A stretch of 54,452 bases of DNA from an uncultured Flavobacterium sp. (GCF_946479975.1 NZ_CAMLIX010000004.1:1-54452), one strand, 5' to 3'; positions 1 to 8,537 are shown, numbered from the stretch's first letter. Notes: a model not told the origin generated them from the letters alone. A program made the numbers and translations.

Positions 1-351
1 GCCAATACAGGAGCTCCTGTTTATGCAACAGGAGACGGAGTGGTAGACAGAGCCGACAATACGGCATCTGGCTTCGGAAATCATATCGTGATCAGGCATG
101 GTTTTGGATACGAAAGTTTGTATGCGCATTTGAGCAAATACAATTGCCGACCAGGACAACATGTCAAACGCGGTGACGTAATTGGTTATGTAGGAAGTAC
201 AGGAAGATCTGAAGGACCGCATTGTCATTATGAAGTACATAAAGATGGCCAAGTTGTTAATCCTTTAAATTTTTATTACGGAAATATTTCGGCAGCAGAA
301 TATGTAGCAATTTCACATATGGCGAATCAAGAAAACCAATCATTAGATTAA
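1..351 (+). CDS. M23 family metallopeptidase (LytM domain), C-terminal part only
   Basis: The reading frame is open from base 1, so this is the 3' end of a gene that starts left of the window; the first internal ATG (40) is not its start. The 116 visible residues are the C-terminal part of a LytM/M23 zinc endopeptidase domain. The motif GPHCHYEV carries the family's H-x-H metal and catalytic pair, preceded by the typical strand IVIRHGFGYESLYAHL and the turn GDVIGYVGSTG. Such enzymes cut peptide cross-links of peptidoglycan in the periplasm. The first zinc ligand (HxxxD) lies off the edge, so catalytic competence cannot be fully judged. A MerR-type gene follows 47 bp downstream on the same strand. 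Confidence 0.9.
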   Translation, partial: ANTGAPVYATGDGVVDRADNTASGFGNHIVIRHGFGYESLYAHLSKYNCRPGQHVKRGDVIGYVGSTGRSEGPHCHYEVHKDGQVVNPLNFYYGNISAAEYVAISHMANQENQSLD

Positions 352-398
352 TATTATGAAAAGTAGTATTTTTGAATTAAAATAGAAAAAAACAAATC

Positions 399-731
399 AT
401 GCATATTGAACTTTCTAAAGACAAAAGATACTATAGTATTGGCGAGGTGGCCAAAGCTTTTAATGTCAATGCCTCTTTGATACGATTTTGGGACAGCGAA
501 TTTGATATTCTAAAACCTAAAAAAAATGCAAAAGGTAATAGAATGTTCACGCCAGAAGATGTTACAAACCTGCAATTAATCTATCATTTGGTAAAAGAAA
601 GAGGTTTTACGCTTGAAGGTGCCAAAATACACTTAAAAGAAGGTCAGAAGAAAACGTTAGATAAATTCGAAATAATACGTAAATTAGAGTCGATAAAAAC
701 GCAGTTGAACGACATTAAAAACGAATTGTAA
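399..731 (+). CDS. MerR-family transcriptional regulator
   Basis: This 110-residue protein has an N-terminal winged-helix MerR domain, residues about 11-80: YYSIGEVAKAFNV, then SLIRFWDSEF (the usual R-x-W/Y-x-x-x-F helix), then FTPEDV and a GFTLEGAK helix. The C-terminal 25 residues are a short helix suited to dimerisation. There is no cysteine or other sensor domain, so the effector is unknown. It lies between an M23 peptidase gene and lemA, 33 bp before the latter, and is probably co-transcribed with both. The short MerR next to M23 and LemA recurs in flavobacteria by my recollection; a role in envelope control is inference. Confidence 0.88.
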   Translation: MHIELSKDKRYYSIGEVAKAFNVNASLIRFWDSEFDILKPKKNAKGNRMFTPEDVTNLQLIYHLVKERGFTLEGAKIHLKEGQKKTLDKFEIIRKLESIKTQLNDIKNEL

Positions 732-764
732 TTAAAATAGAAATAAACTTAAATTAAAACAAAT

Positions 765-1349
765 ATGAAAAAGTGGTTAATCCCTGTAGGAATTATTGTG
801 GCACTTATTGCTATTATCGCATTTTGGTCGATTGGAATTAAAAATACTGGTTTACAGAAAAATCAAGCTGTTAGCAAAGAATGGGGAAATGTTCAAACGG
901 CTTACCAAAGACGTAATGATCTTATCGGGAATTTAGTAAACACTGTAAAAGGTGCTGCAGATTTTGAAAAAGGAACTTTAACTGCTGTGATCGAAGCTCG
1001 TGCAAAAGCGACTGCGGTAACAATTGATCCAAGTAACGTTACACCAGAACAATTAGCTCAATTCAATCAAGCTCAAAGCGGCGTATCTTCTTCTTTATCA
1101 AGATTATTGGTTTCTGTGGAGCAATATCCAACTTTAAAAGCAAACGAAAACTTCTTGAAATTACAAGATGAATTAGCTAGCACAGAAAATCAGATTTTAA
1201 CTGCTAGAACTCGTTTTAACGAATCTGTACAAGATTATAATGGTTATATTTTAGCTATCCCTAACAACTGGTTCTTAGGTAAATATAAAGAAAAACCATA
1301 TTTTGAAGCTTCTACTGGAGCAGATAAACCTGTTGAAGTAAAATTCTAA
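765..1349 (+). CDS. lemA: LemA family protein
   Basis: The 194-residue protein starts with a single N-terminal membrane helix (about residues 4-24), followed by the helical LemA domain. Family hallmarks are visible: NVQTAYQRRNDLIGNLVNTVKG near the start of the soluble part, VSVEQYPTLKANENFLKLQDEL in the middle, and the NxxxxxYN-type end VQDYNGYILAIPNNWF. LemA proteins are membrane-anchored helical bundles of unsettled function with an N-out topology. Two TPM-domain genes follow at 50 bp and 3 bp spacing, the classic LemA-TPM neighbourhood. A second, divergent LemA lies at 7824. Confidence 0.93.
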   Translation: MKKWLIPVGIIVALIAIIAFWSIGIKNTGLQKNQAVSKEWGNVQTAYQRRNDLIGNLVNTVKGAADFEKGTLTAVIEARAKATAVTIDPSNVTPEQLAQFNQAQSGVSSSLSRLLVSVEQYPTLKANENFLKLQDELASTENQILTARTRFNESVQDYNGYILAIPNNWFLGKYKEKPYFEASTGADKPVEVKF

Positions 1350-1398
1350 AAAGTAATTTTAAACAAAAATCCACAACCTAAACTCTAAAATCATTTTC

Positions 1399-1836
1399 AT
1401 GTCAAAAGTAGAAGATTTTTTAACCAAAGAAGAAGAACAAGAAATTGTTGAAGCTATTCGTGTGGCCGAAAATAATACTTCTGGCGAAATTAGAGTTCAT
1501 ATAGAAAAAACAACTTCTAAAGCTCATTATGACCGAGCTTTAGAAGTTTTTCATCATTTAGGAATGCATGAAACTAAATTGCAGAATGGGGTCTTACTCT
1601 ATTTTGCAGTTGAAGATAAAAACTTTGTCATCTGCGGAGATAAAGGAATTAATGATTTGGTTTCTGATGATTTTTGGGATTGTACCAAAGATGTTATGAC
1701 GAACCATTTTAAATCTGGAAATTTCAAGCAGGGAATTGTGGATGGCATTTTAAATGCTGGCGAACAATTAAAAAGATATTTTCCTTCTCTAGAAAACGAT
1801 ACAAACGAATTATCTAACGAAATCTCAAAAGGATAA
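1399..1836 (+). CDS. TPM domain protein, soluble
   Basis: This 145-residue protein has no signal peptide and no membrane helix. It matches the TPM (TLP18.3/Psb32/MOLO-1) fold: an acidic helix with FLTKEEEQEIVEAIRVAE, then TSGEIRVHIE, the strand GVLLYFAVEDKNFVICGDKGI, and helices ending near GEQLKRYFP. TPM domains in plants were reported as acidic phosphatase-like or photosystem-repair factors; the bacterial role is unknown. The start codon follows the lemA stop by 50 bp. The next TPM gene starts 3 nt after this stop, so the two are translationally close and probably co-transcribed with lemA. Confidence 0.88.
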   Translation: MSKVEDFLTKEEEQEIVEAIRVAENNTSGEIRVHIEKTTSKAHYDRALEVFHHLGMHETKLQNGVLLYFAVEDKNFVICGDKGINDLVSDDFWDCTKDVMTNHFKSGNFKQGIVDGILNAGEQLKRYFPSLENDTNELSNEISKG

Positions 1837-1839
1837 ATA

Positions 1840-2658
1840 ATGAAAAATTCCACAAATAAAATCTCAAATTACAATAGAATTTTTCAGATTACTCTTTTGT
1901 TTATTACGTTTTTGATCTGCAATACTACTTTTGCACAATTTGATATTCCTAAAAAACCTGATTTTCAAACTTCGGTTTACGATTATGCAAATGTCTTAAG
2001 CGCTGCTGAAAAAACGCAGTTGGAAGAAAAATTAGTTCGCTACTCAGATTCTACTTCTACTCAAATTGTTGTTATTACTATTGAAAGCCTAAAAGGCGAA
2101 GATATTGGTATTCTTACTCCAAAATGGGCTCAGGCATGGGGAATTGGTCAAGCTAAAGAAGATAATGGAGTCTTGATTTTATTAGCTAAAGCAGAAAGAA
2201 AAATCTGGATCTCACCAGGTTATGGTTTAGAAGATCGACTTACTGCTGGAATTGGTGGAGAAATTACAAGAAACATTATTATTCCAGAATTTAAAGCTGG
2301 AAGTTATTACAACGGTCTTGATAAAGGAGCAGATGCGCTTTTTGATGTTTTTAAAGGAAAATACAAAGGCGAAAGAAAACAAAGCAAACAAAAAGATTTT
2401 CCAATATTACCCTTTATTGTAATTGTGGTAATTGTTCTTATTTTGCTTTCTCGAAATAAAGGCGGCGGAGGAAATTCTGGCAACAGTGGCGGAGGACCAA
2501 GTCTTTTAGATGTTATTATCCTAAGTAATCTTGGAAGAAGCGGCGGAGGTGGCGGATTTGGAGGTTTCGGCGGAGGATCATCTTGCGGTGGCGGAGGCTT
2601 CGGCTGTGGTTTTGGCGGAGGCGGATTCTCTGGAGGTGGCTCTGGAGGAAGCTGGTAA
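1840..2658 (+). CDS. TPM domain protein with signal peptide, membrane helix and Gly-rich tail (YgcG-like)
   Basis: The 272-residue protein has an N-terminal signal peptide ending near TTFAQF. An extracytoplasmic TPM domain follows (about residues 40-175; VYDYANVLSAAEK, STQIVVITIESL, DNGVLILLAKAERKIWI). A membrane helix lies near residues 187-204 (FPILPFIVIVVIVLILL), and the tail is extremely glycine-rich with two cysteines, ending GGSW. This layout is that of the YgcG group. It is the second TPM protein of the LemA operon and probably faces the periplasm while the first is cytosolic. Antisense and shifted ORFs over the Gly repeats are artefacts. No clear terminator hairpin follows; the gap to 2775 is AT-rich GTTTCAAG-type repeat sequence. 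Confidence 0.92.
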   Translation: MKNSTNKISNYNRIFQITLLFITFLICNTTFAQFDIPKKPDFQTSVYDYANVLSAAEKTQLEEKLVRYSDSTSTQIVVITIESLKGEDIGILTPKWAQAWGIGQAKEDNGVLILLAKAERKIWISPGYGLEDRLTAGIGGEITRNIIIPEFKAGSYYNGLDKGADALFDVFKGKYKGERKQSKQKDFPILPFIVIVVIVLILLSRNKGGGGNSGNSGGGPSLLDVIILSNLGRSGGGGGFGGFGGGSSCGGGGFGCGFGGGGFSGGGSGGSW

Positions 2659-2774
2659 ATTAAATTTTGTTTCATGTTTTAAGTTTTGTTTAAAGTTTCA
2701 AGTTATCTTTGAAAATATTTAGTTTCAAAACTTAATTCATAATTTATAACTCACAATTCATAATTAAAAAATAG

Positions 2775-3188
2775 ATGTTATCACATAAAGCAAAATACGC
2801 CCTTAAGGCCTTACTTTATTTAGCAGAACAAGACGAAAATCACATTTCTAGAACAGTAGAAATTGCTGATGGCGCTAACATTCCTAAAAAGTTTTTAGAA
2901 CAAATTCTTTTAGATCTAAAACGAGGACGTTTTGTGAGCAGTAAGCAGGGAAAATTTGGTGGTTACTATTTGATAAAATCTAAAAATGACATCACTTTGG
3001 CAGAAATTCACCGATTATTTGACGGTGCAATTGCACTTTTGCCATGCGCTTCTCTTAATTTTTATGAGCCTTGCTCTGATTGCAAAACCGAGTCTGAATG
3101 CAGTCTACGTCACGGTTTAATGCTGATTAGAGATAAAACTTTGAAGGCAATGGAAGGTATCACAATAGCTTCATTGGTGAAGAAATAA
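2775..3188 (+). CDS. Rrf2-family transcriptional regulator with C-terminal cysteine cluster
   Basis: This 137-residue protein has the Rrf2 winged helix (YALKALLYLAEQ, then ISRTVEIADGANIPKKFLEQIL, wing GFV/RFVSSKQGKFGGYYL). Cysteines at 91, 100, 103 and 109 and His113 sit in the loop where IscR and NsrR bind their Fe-S clusters, though the spacing (C-x8-C-x2-C-x5-C) differs from IscR. It is therefore likely a redox, iron-sulfur or cysteine sensor. It stands alone upstream of a Met/Cys-ended mini-ORF and a TonB-dependent receptor. Rrf2 regulators next to sulfur-acquisition genes are known in other phyla (CymR) and I recall similar arrangements in flavobacteria; the target here is inference. Confidence 0.9.
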   Translation: MLSHKAKYALKALLYLAEQDENHISRTVEIADGANIPKKFLEQILLDLKRGRFVSSKQGKFGGYYLIKSKNDITLAEIHRLFDGAIALLPCASLNFYEPCSDCKTESECSLRHGLMLIRDKTLKAMEGITIASLVKK

Positions 3189-3231
3189 AAAAATATTTTT
3201 TAATTCCTAGTAAATCGATAGAATTAATATT

Positions 3232-3239
3232 TATATTTG
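3232..3239 (+). promoter_or_regulatory. Putative -7 box (TATATTTG) upstream of the leader ORF and TonB receptor
   Basis: TATATTTG matches the Bacteroidota -7 consensus TAnnTTTG. No TTG is found 19 nt upstream, so the -33 half is weak. Transcription from here would start near 3246 and would include the 35-codon ORF at 3278 in a roughly 190-nt 5' leader of the receptor mRNA. Confidence 0.45.
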
Positions 3240-3277
3240 CAGAAAATATTTAACTAACCATTTACAAATTTTAATTC

Positions 3278-3385
3278 ATGAAAGTACATTTTAGTCCATC
3301 AGGTGTATCAAAACTTTTGCAAAACAAAAAAACAAGACTTTCTATAACTGTAAAAAACAGTTCATTTATAATGTGTATGTGTTGA
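3278..3385 (+). CDS. Putative leader peptide, 35 aa, ending Met-Cys-Met-Cys
   Basis: An ATG-started 36-codon ORF (with stop) lies between the Rrf2 gene and the TonB receptor. Its product is basic and Ser/Lys-rich, and ends SSFIMCMC followed by TGA. A -7 box lies 39 nt upstream of its start, and it ends 52 nt before the receptor start. Within it, arms AACTGT (3346-3351) and ACAGTT (3357-3362) can form a 6-bp hairpin, so translation could alter leader folding. The run of sulfur amino acids at the very end, in front of a gene next to a cysteine-rich Rrf2 regulator, suggests a leader peptide that reports Met/Cys supply. It is too short to exclude chance on coding grounds. Confidence 0.5.
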   Translation: MKVHFSPSGVSKLLQNKKTRLSITVKNSSFIMCMC

Positions 3386-3437
3386 TTTAAAAAAAATTTA
3401 TTTTAAATTCTACTAATCATATATACTTAATATAAAA

Positions 3438-5984
3438 ATGAAAACATCTATAAAAAATATCTTTACTATATTAACATTCTTAACCTTCTCTATTTCATTT
3501 GCTCAAAACATTGAAGGCGTAGTAACAACAAGCGAAAATATACCTTTAGAAGCTGTAAATGTGGTAATTAAAGGAACTACTAATAGTGCTGTAACAGACA
3601 ACAGCGGTAAATTTGTAATAAACTCTCAAGGAAGATTACCTTTGACTCTTTTAGTTCAGTACGTTGGATATACTACTGCAGAAATCGAGATTAATTCAAT
3701 ACCAGTAAATGCTCTTCAGATTGCATTAAAAGAAGAAAATGAACTTGTAGAAGTTGTAGTTTCTTCGAGAAGAAGAATTGAAAAGGTTCAAGATGTGCCA
3801 ATTGCTATTTCTGTAATTACAGGAAAACAGGCAGAACAAACAGGAGCTTTCAACGTAAACCGTATCAAAGAATTAGTTCCTTCGGTACAGCTTTATTCTT
3901 CAAATCCAAGAAATACAGGAATAAATATTAGAAGTTTAGGTTCTCCTTTCGGATTAACAAATGACGGTATCGATCCTGGTGTTGGTTTCTACGTTGATGG
4001 CGTTTATTATGCACGTCCTGCAGCAACTACTCTTGATTTTATCGATGTAGAACAAATTGAAGTTCTACGTGGACCTCAAGGTTCTTTATTTGGAAAAAAT
4101 ACAACTTCTGGTGCATTCAACATTACAACTCGTAAACCAAGCTTTAATTCTGGTGCTGATTTTGAAGTGAGTTATGGAAATTATAATTTCTTGCAAGCGA
4201 AAGCTTCTATTACGGGTGCTTTAGGAAAAAAAGTAGCAGGAAGAATATCTTTTTCTGGTACACAACGCGATGGACTAGTTGACAATGTAGCAACTGGAAG
4301 ACCTACAAACACATTAAACAATCAAGGAATTAGAGGACAATTACTTTGGACACCTACGGTAAATACAAATGTAATTTTTGCGGCAGATATCACAACACAA
4401 CGTCCAGATGGATATGCGCAGGTAATTGCTGGTGTTGCTCCAACGCAAAGAGCTGCTTACCGTCAGTTTGATGCAATTATAAAAGATTTAAATTATCAGC
4501 TTCCAAGCCAAAATGCATTTGATCGTAAAATAGATCAAGATACTCCATGGCGTTCTAATCAAGATATGGGAGGTTTCTCTTTTAATATTGACACAAAAAT
4601 TGGAGGCGGAACTCTTACTTCAACAACTGCATGGCGTTTTTGGAACTGGGATCCATCAAATGATAGAGATTTTACAGGATTACAAGTTTTGGCAAAATCT
4701 CAAAATCCAACGAGACAAACTCAAATTACACAAGAAGTACGTTACGCAGGTCAGTTGGCGTCTAATATTAGTGGTGTTGCGGGAGTTTTCTTTATTGATC
4801 AAACTTCACAAACTGATGGTACCGAAGAATCTGGAAGCGCGCAATGGAGATTTGCACAAAGTTCAACCAGCGCTTTATGGAAAACTCCAGGACTTTTTGA
4901 AGGATACGGAATTAAAACGGATGCAAACATTAGAGCGTCAAGCGCTGCAGTTTTTGGTCAGATTGACTGGGCAATTACAAAACGCTTACATGTTTTACCA
5001 GGTTTACGTTATAATTTTGATAAAAAAGACGCTCATTATGCTCGTACGACTTATGGAGGTTTACAAACAACAGATCCAGCATTACTTGCCCTAAAAAAAC
5101 AAGTATATTCGGATCAAGCATTTGATTCTGCTATTGACAATACCGATTTTTCTGGAAACATAACAGTTACTTTTAAAGCTTCTGATAAAATTAATGCTTA
5201 CGGAACTTTTGCAAAAAGTTACAAACCTGTTGGTGTAAACGTTGCAGGTCTTCCAACAAATTCAGCTGGACAGCCTCTATTAGAACTAGCAGTTATCAAA
5301 CCTGAAAAAGTGTATCACTATGAAGTTGGTGTAAAAACTTCTCCTTTCAGAAATTCAATTTTCAATTTGGCATTCTTTAAAACAGATATTAAAGATTTTC
5401 AAACAAACGTGCAAGCAGCTGAATTGGGTGTAAACCGTGGTTATCTTGCCAATGCGGATAAAGTACAAGTTCAAGGTGTAGAAATGGATGCAAGTTTTGT
5501 AGTAAACCAGCATTTAACTATAAATGGTGCCGCAACTTACACAGATGGAAAATATGTAAAATTTACGAATGCACCACTTCCGTTAGAAGAAACTGGATCT
5601 GCGGTATCTTTCAAAGATGTTTCTGGATCTGCACTTCCAGGCGCTTCAAGATGGGCAGGATCATTAGGTGGTGAATTGTCTGACAATGCAAGATTCTTTG
5701 GAAATTCAGGAAAAATTTTCGTAGCCGTTGACTCTTACGCTCGTTCTGAATTTTCATCAAGTCCTTCTGCTTCAAAATATTTAGTGGTACAAGGATATGC
5801 TATTTTCAATGCTCGTTTAGGTTTCCGTGCTTCGCAAGGATTATCTGTTCAGTTTTGGGGCAGAAACCTTTTAAATAAGGATTACTATGAGCAATTGTTG
5901 CCTGCGGGTGGAAATGCTGGACAATATGCCGGAGTTTTAGGCGACCAAAGAACTTACGGTGTTACACTGAAATACTCTCTATAA
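3438..5984 (+). CDS. TonB-dependent outer-membrane receptor
   Basis: The 848-residue protein has a signal peptide (to about residue 22), a carboxypeptidase-regulatory-like beta-sandwich (about 24-105, IEGVVTTSENIPLEAVNVVIKG), and a plug domain (about 118-235, VQDVPIAISVITG, then DGVYYARP and VEVLRGPQ-type IEVLRGPQGSLFGKN). A 22-strand barrel follows, ending in the usual aromatic-rich strand YGVTLKYSL. It imports an unknown ligand across the outer membrane using TonB energy. There is no SusD partner, so polysaccharide uptake is unlikely. Its neighbours (Rrf2 regulator and Met/Cys mini-ORF) hint at a sulfur or metal compound, which is inference. A strong terminator follows at 6009. Confidence 0.95.
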   Translation: MKTSIKNIFTILTFLTFSISFAQNIEGVVTTSENIPLEAVNVVIKGTTNSAVTDNSGKFVINSQGRLPLTLLVQYVGYTTAEIEINSIPVNALQIALKEENELVEVVVSSRRRIEKVQDVPIAISVITGKQAEQTGAFNVNRIKELVPSVQLYSSNPRNTGINIRSLGSPFGLTNDGIDPGVGFYVDGVYYARPAATTLDFIDVEQIEVLRGPQGSLFGKNTTSGAFNITTRKPSFNSGADFEVSYGNYNFLQAKASITGALGKKVAGRISFSGTQRDGLVDNVATGRPTNTLNNQGIRGQLLWTPTVNTNVIFAADITTQRPDGYAQVIAGVAPTQRAAYRQFDAIIKDLNYQLPSQNAFDRKIDQDTPWRSNQDMGGFSFNIDTKIGGGTLTSTTAWRFWNWDPSNDRDFTGLQVLAKSQNPTRQTQITQEVRYAGQLASNISGVAGVFFIDQTSQTDGTEESGSAQWRFAQSSTSALWKTPGLFEGYGIKTDANIRASSAAVFGQIDWAITKRLHVLPGLRYNFDKKDAHYARTTYGGLQTTDPALLALKKQVYSDQAFDSAIDNTDFSGNITVTFKASDKINAYGTFAKSYKPVGVNVAGLPTNSAGQPLLELAVIKPEKVYHYEVGVKTSPFRNSIFNLAFFKTDIKDFQTNVQAAELGVNRGYLANADKVQVQGVEMDASFVVNQHLTINGAATYTDGKYVKFTNAPLPLEETGSAVSFKDVSGSALPGASRWAGSLGGELSDNARFFGNSGKIFVAVDSYARSEFSSSPSASKYLVVQGYAIFNARLGFRASQGLSVQFWGRNLLNKDYYEQLLPAGGNAGQYAGVLGDQRTYGVTLKYSL

Positions 5985-6008
5985 GAGTTCAATTATAATT
6001 AGAATATC

Positions 6009-6046
6009 AACCGGGACAAGTTAACTACTTGTCCCGGTTTTTTTTT
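6009..6046 (+). terminator. Intrinsic terminator of the TonB receptor gene
   Basis: A perfect 13-bp stem (AACCGGGACAAGT at 6009-6021 with ACTTGTCCCGGTT at 6027-6039) closes a TAACT loop and runs into an uninterrupted T tract to 6046. Confidence 0.95.
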
Positions 6047-6246
6047 ATTATTTATAAACACAAGACCCAATTTGCCCTTTTTCCAAATCAAAAATTTTGT
6101 CTTATTCTGTTATTTTAAAGACTTGCAAGGCAATATACTTTTTAAATAATAAAGTTCTTTTGCAAAAACTCATTAAAGCTCTGCAGTTCTAAAAAGAATT
6201 TTGCAATGCCTGCAGATTAATTAAAAGAAAAGTAAGACAATAATAA

Positions 6247-7803
6247 ATGAACAATAATAAAATACAAGAGATTCTTTTACAAGAACATGATCGTGATAAA
6301 AAATTGACGCTTTACGCCTATGCTATTAATGCTGTAATTGGTATTTTGGTGATCACTATTTTATACAATATTTATTCGAGAACTTTCACTGGAACGACTC
6401 CTGTATATTACAAATTTATTATTCCTGCGCTTATTATCGGATTTGGAATACAAACATTTAAAAAGATAAAAGCACTTAATAATCGTCATTTGTTAATCGA
6501 ACAGCTATTTAATCATTTGAATAATGGAAAAAAGGCTTCTGCTATAACACAATATACAGAACACAAAATAACATTACCAATAGGCAAAATTAAAGCCAGA
6601 TTATTTCCTATACATTTTGTTGCTTTTTCATTAGAAGGTGAGCACTACATTTTACCTGTACCTATAAGTATTGAGCCAGATTTTAAAGTATTACTAAGTG
6701 GCGCCAATATAAATCAAGTTAATGAACTAAAAGCAAATCTGAACAACGATTCTATAATCGAAACTTCTCAGCCTGTGGCTCTAAAAACAGTTGCTGAATT
6801 TAAAACATTTGCCAATAAAGAATTAGCTCCTATATTGGAAAAAATGGAAACGAGCCGAAAAACAGGCTTAGGTCTTTTTAATATATCTCTTGTTTTTTGT
6901 GTCCTAATTGTTGGAGGATTTATGCTGTTTAACTTCACTTCAATATTCACAGCACAAAATAACAGTACTGATCCATACAATGGAAACTCTACGTTTATTT
7001 ATTACATTATTGGTTTTGGACTCCTTTTTGATTTTATCTATTTGGTTTACGTTCCGATGATGAAGAAAAAATATCAAAAAATCGGAGATTCAGGAGAAGA
7101 CTACACTACATTTAAAGAGCGCATATTCAAGCAAATGATCGCTTTTATTAATCCTTCTTTTCAATATGTAGAACATGGTTATATTGGAGCAAAAGACATT
7201 TACGAAATAGGGATACTTAAAGAAAAACATTATGACATTACAGGAAATGACCAAATTCTGGGCAGTCATAACGGAGTGCCTTTTCAGTATTGCGATTTAA
7301 ACATCACCTATACTCCTACTATCCGTTTAAAAAATCAAGGGCCAGACAGGGTTTTTACTGGTCAATTTTTCATTGCAAAATTCAACAAAACATTCAATTC
7401 GCATATTGTAGTTTGCCCAAAAAGCGGCATTACAGGATTTATTACCAATAATTATTTTTCTTCAAATATTATTAAGCCTTCAAACAAAATAATGTTGGAA
7501 GATCCTGAATTCTCAAAAATGTTTGACGTTTATGCTGACGACCAAATCGACGCACGATATATTTTAACTCCAACTACTATGCAGAATATTAAAGATATCG
7601 CTGGTAAAGCAAAAGGAAATCTATTTATGTTTTTTACCAATAATAAAGTGATCGTTGCTAATAATAATGGAGAAAATAAATTTGAAACCGGATTAACAAC
7701 CAAATTGAATTCTGATTTATTAATCTCATTTTATGAAGATTTACACAAGCAATTTTCAATTATTGATGATCTGAAACTGAACATCAATATTTGGAGAAAA
7801 TAA
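6247..7803 (+). CDS. DUF3137 family membrane protein
   Basis: This 518-residue protein has two N-terminal membrane helices (about 20-43 and 54-72), a soluble segment, two more helices (about 210-233 and 250-272), and a long C-terminal domain. The C-terminal part shows the DUF3137 signature: VFTGQFFIAKFNKTF, IMLEDPEFSKMFDVYADDQI, ARYILTPTTMQNI, and an end in LKLNINIW. The N-terminal half looks like an additional partial copy of similar sequence (GKIKARLFPIHFVAFSLEG, EPDFKVLLSG), which is longer than the usual family member. The function is unknown; the family is typically encoded next to LemA, as here, with the lemA paralogue starting 20 bp downstream. Confidence 0.88.
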   Translation: MNNNKIQEILLQEHDRDKKLTLYAYAINAVIGILVITILYNIYSRTFTGTTPVYYKFIIPALIIGFGIQTFKKIKALNNRHLLIEQLFNHLNNGKKASAITQYTEHKITLPIGKIKARLFPIHFVAFSLEGEHYILPVPISIEPDFKVLLSGANINQVNELKANLNNDSIIETSQPVALKTVAEFKTFANKELAPILEKMETSRKTGLGLFNISLVFCVLIVGGFMLFNFTSIFTAQNNSTDPYNGNSTFIYYIIGFGLLFDFIYLVYVPMMKKKYQKIGDSGEDYTTFKERIFKQMIAFINPSFQYVEHGYIGAKDIYEIGILKEKHYDITGNDQILGSHNGVPFQYCDLNITYTPTIRLKNQGPDRVFTGQFFIAKFNKTFNSHIVVCPKSGITGFITNNYFSSNIIKPSNKIMLEDPEFSKMFDVYADDQIDARYILTPTTMQNIKDIAGKAKGNLFMFFTNNKVIVANNNGENKFETGLTTKLNSDLLISFYEDLHKQFSIIDDLKLNINIWRK

Positions 7804-7823
7804 TTATTTAACACTATCAAGTT

Positions 7824-8378
7824 ATGTCAACACTATTTTTAGTTATTACTATTATTACTTTCGCATTAATACTTTATATCATCTCTATTTACAACTCATT
7901 AAATAAGAGAAAAAATCAAATTCAGAATGCGTTTTCGTCTTTAGATGCTTTATTTATTAAACGAAGTGACCTTATTCCTAATTTAGTAACAATTGTAAAA
8001 CAATATACCAATTACGAAAAAGATGTATTAGAAAAAATAACACAACTGCGTGAATTAAAATCAAATAAAACAGAATATGCTGCAGACAGCGAAGCGAGCC
8101 AGATGATGAAACAAATCATGCTGCAGGTAGAAAATTATCCTGACTTAAAAGCAAGCTCACAATTTAGTGATCTGCAATACAGCTGGAACGAATCTGAAGA
8201 ACAAATAGCTGCTGGACGCCGTTATTTAAGTGCATCTATTACAGATTATAACAATGGACTAAGTACTTTTCCTGGAAATGTAATTGGTTCTAATTTTGGT
8301 CTTCAAAAACATGAATGGCAAATGGCGTCAGAAACGCAACGTCAAAATGTAAATGCATCAGAATTATTCAATAAATAA
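7824..8378 (+). CDS. lemA: LemA family protein (second copy)
   Basis: The 184-residue protein has an N-terminal membrane helix (about residues 2-22, LFLVITIITFALILYIISIY) and a LemA helical domain with the hallmarks RKNQIQNAFSSLDALFIKR, DLIPNLVTIVKQYTNYEKDVL, and VENYPDLKASSQFSDLQ. The end SITDYNNGLSTFPGNVIGS is also typical. It is clearly divergent from the copy at 765: it pairs with DUF3137 rather than with TPM proteins. It starts 20 bp after the DUF3137 stop and is followed by its own terminator at 8407, so the two genes form a closed two-gene operon. Confidence 0.93.
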   Translation: MSTLFLVITIITFALILYIISIYNSLNKRKNQIQNAFSSLDALFIKRSDLIPNLVTIVKQYTNYEKDVLEKITQLRELKSNKTEYAADSEASQMMKQIMLQVENYPDLKASSQFSDLQYSWNESEEQIAAGRRYLSASITDYNNGLSTFPGNVIGSNFGLQKHEWQMASETQRQNVNASELFNK

Positions 8379-8406
8379 ATGCTGAATTAAATTGATAATA
8401 ACAAAG

Positions 8407-8440
8407 GTGAGATGTAGTTGAAACTGCATCTCGCTTTTTT
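8407..8440 (+). terminator. Intrinsic terminator of the DUF3137-lemA operon
   Basis: GAGATGTAG pairs with CTGCATCTC (one G-U) and is extended by two further pairs at the base, followed by TTTTTT. It lies 29 bp after the lemA stop. Confidence 0.88.
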
Positions 8441-8537
8441 GAATTCAGAAATCACAAAATAGCATCTAAAAACAAATTTTATTGTACTTTAAATCAATTC
8501 TGGTTGTATATATTCGCAGCTTGAATGTATCGGCTTA

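Noticed and set aside
2307..2675. Proline-rich minus-strand ORF
   Set aside because: It is the antisense of the glycine-rich tail of the TPM protein; GGC/GGA repeats read as CCx codons.
3188..3437. SAM or cobalamin riboswitch upstream of the TonB receptor
   Set aside because: I found no riboswitch core; the leader is AT-rich with only one short hairpin inside the mini-ORF.
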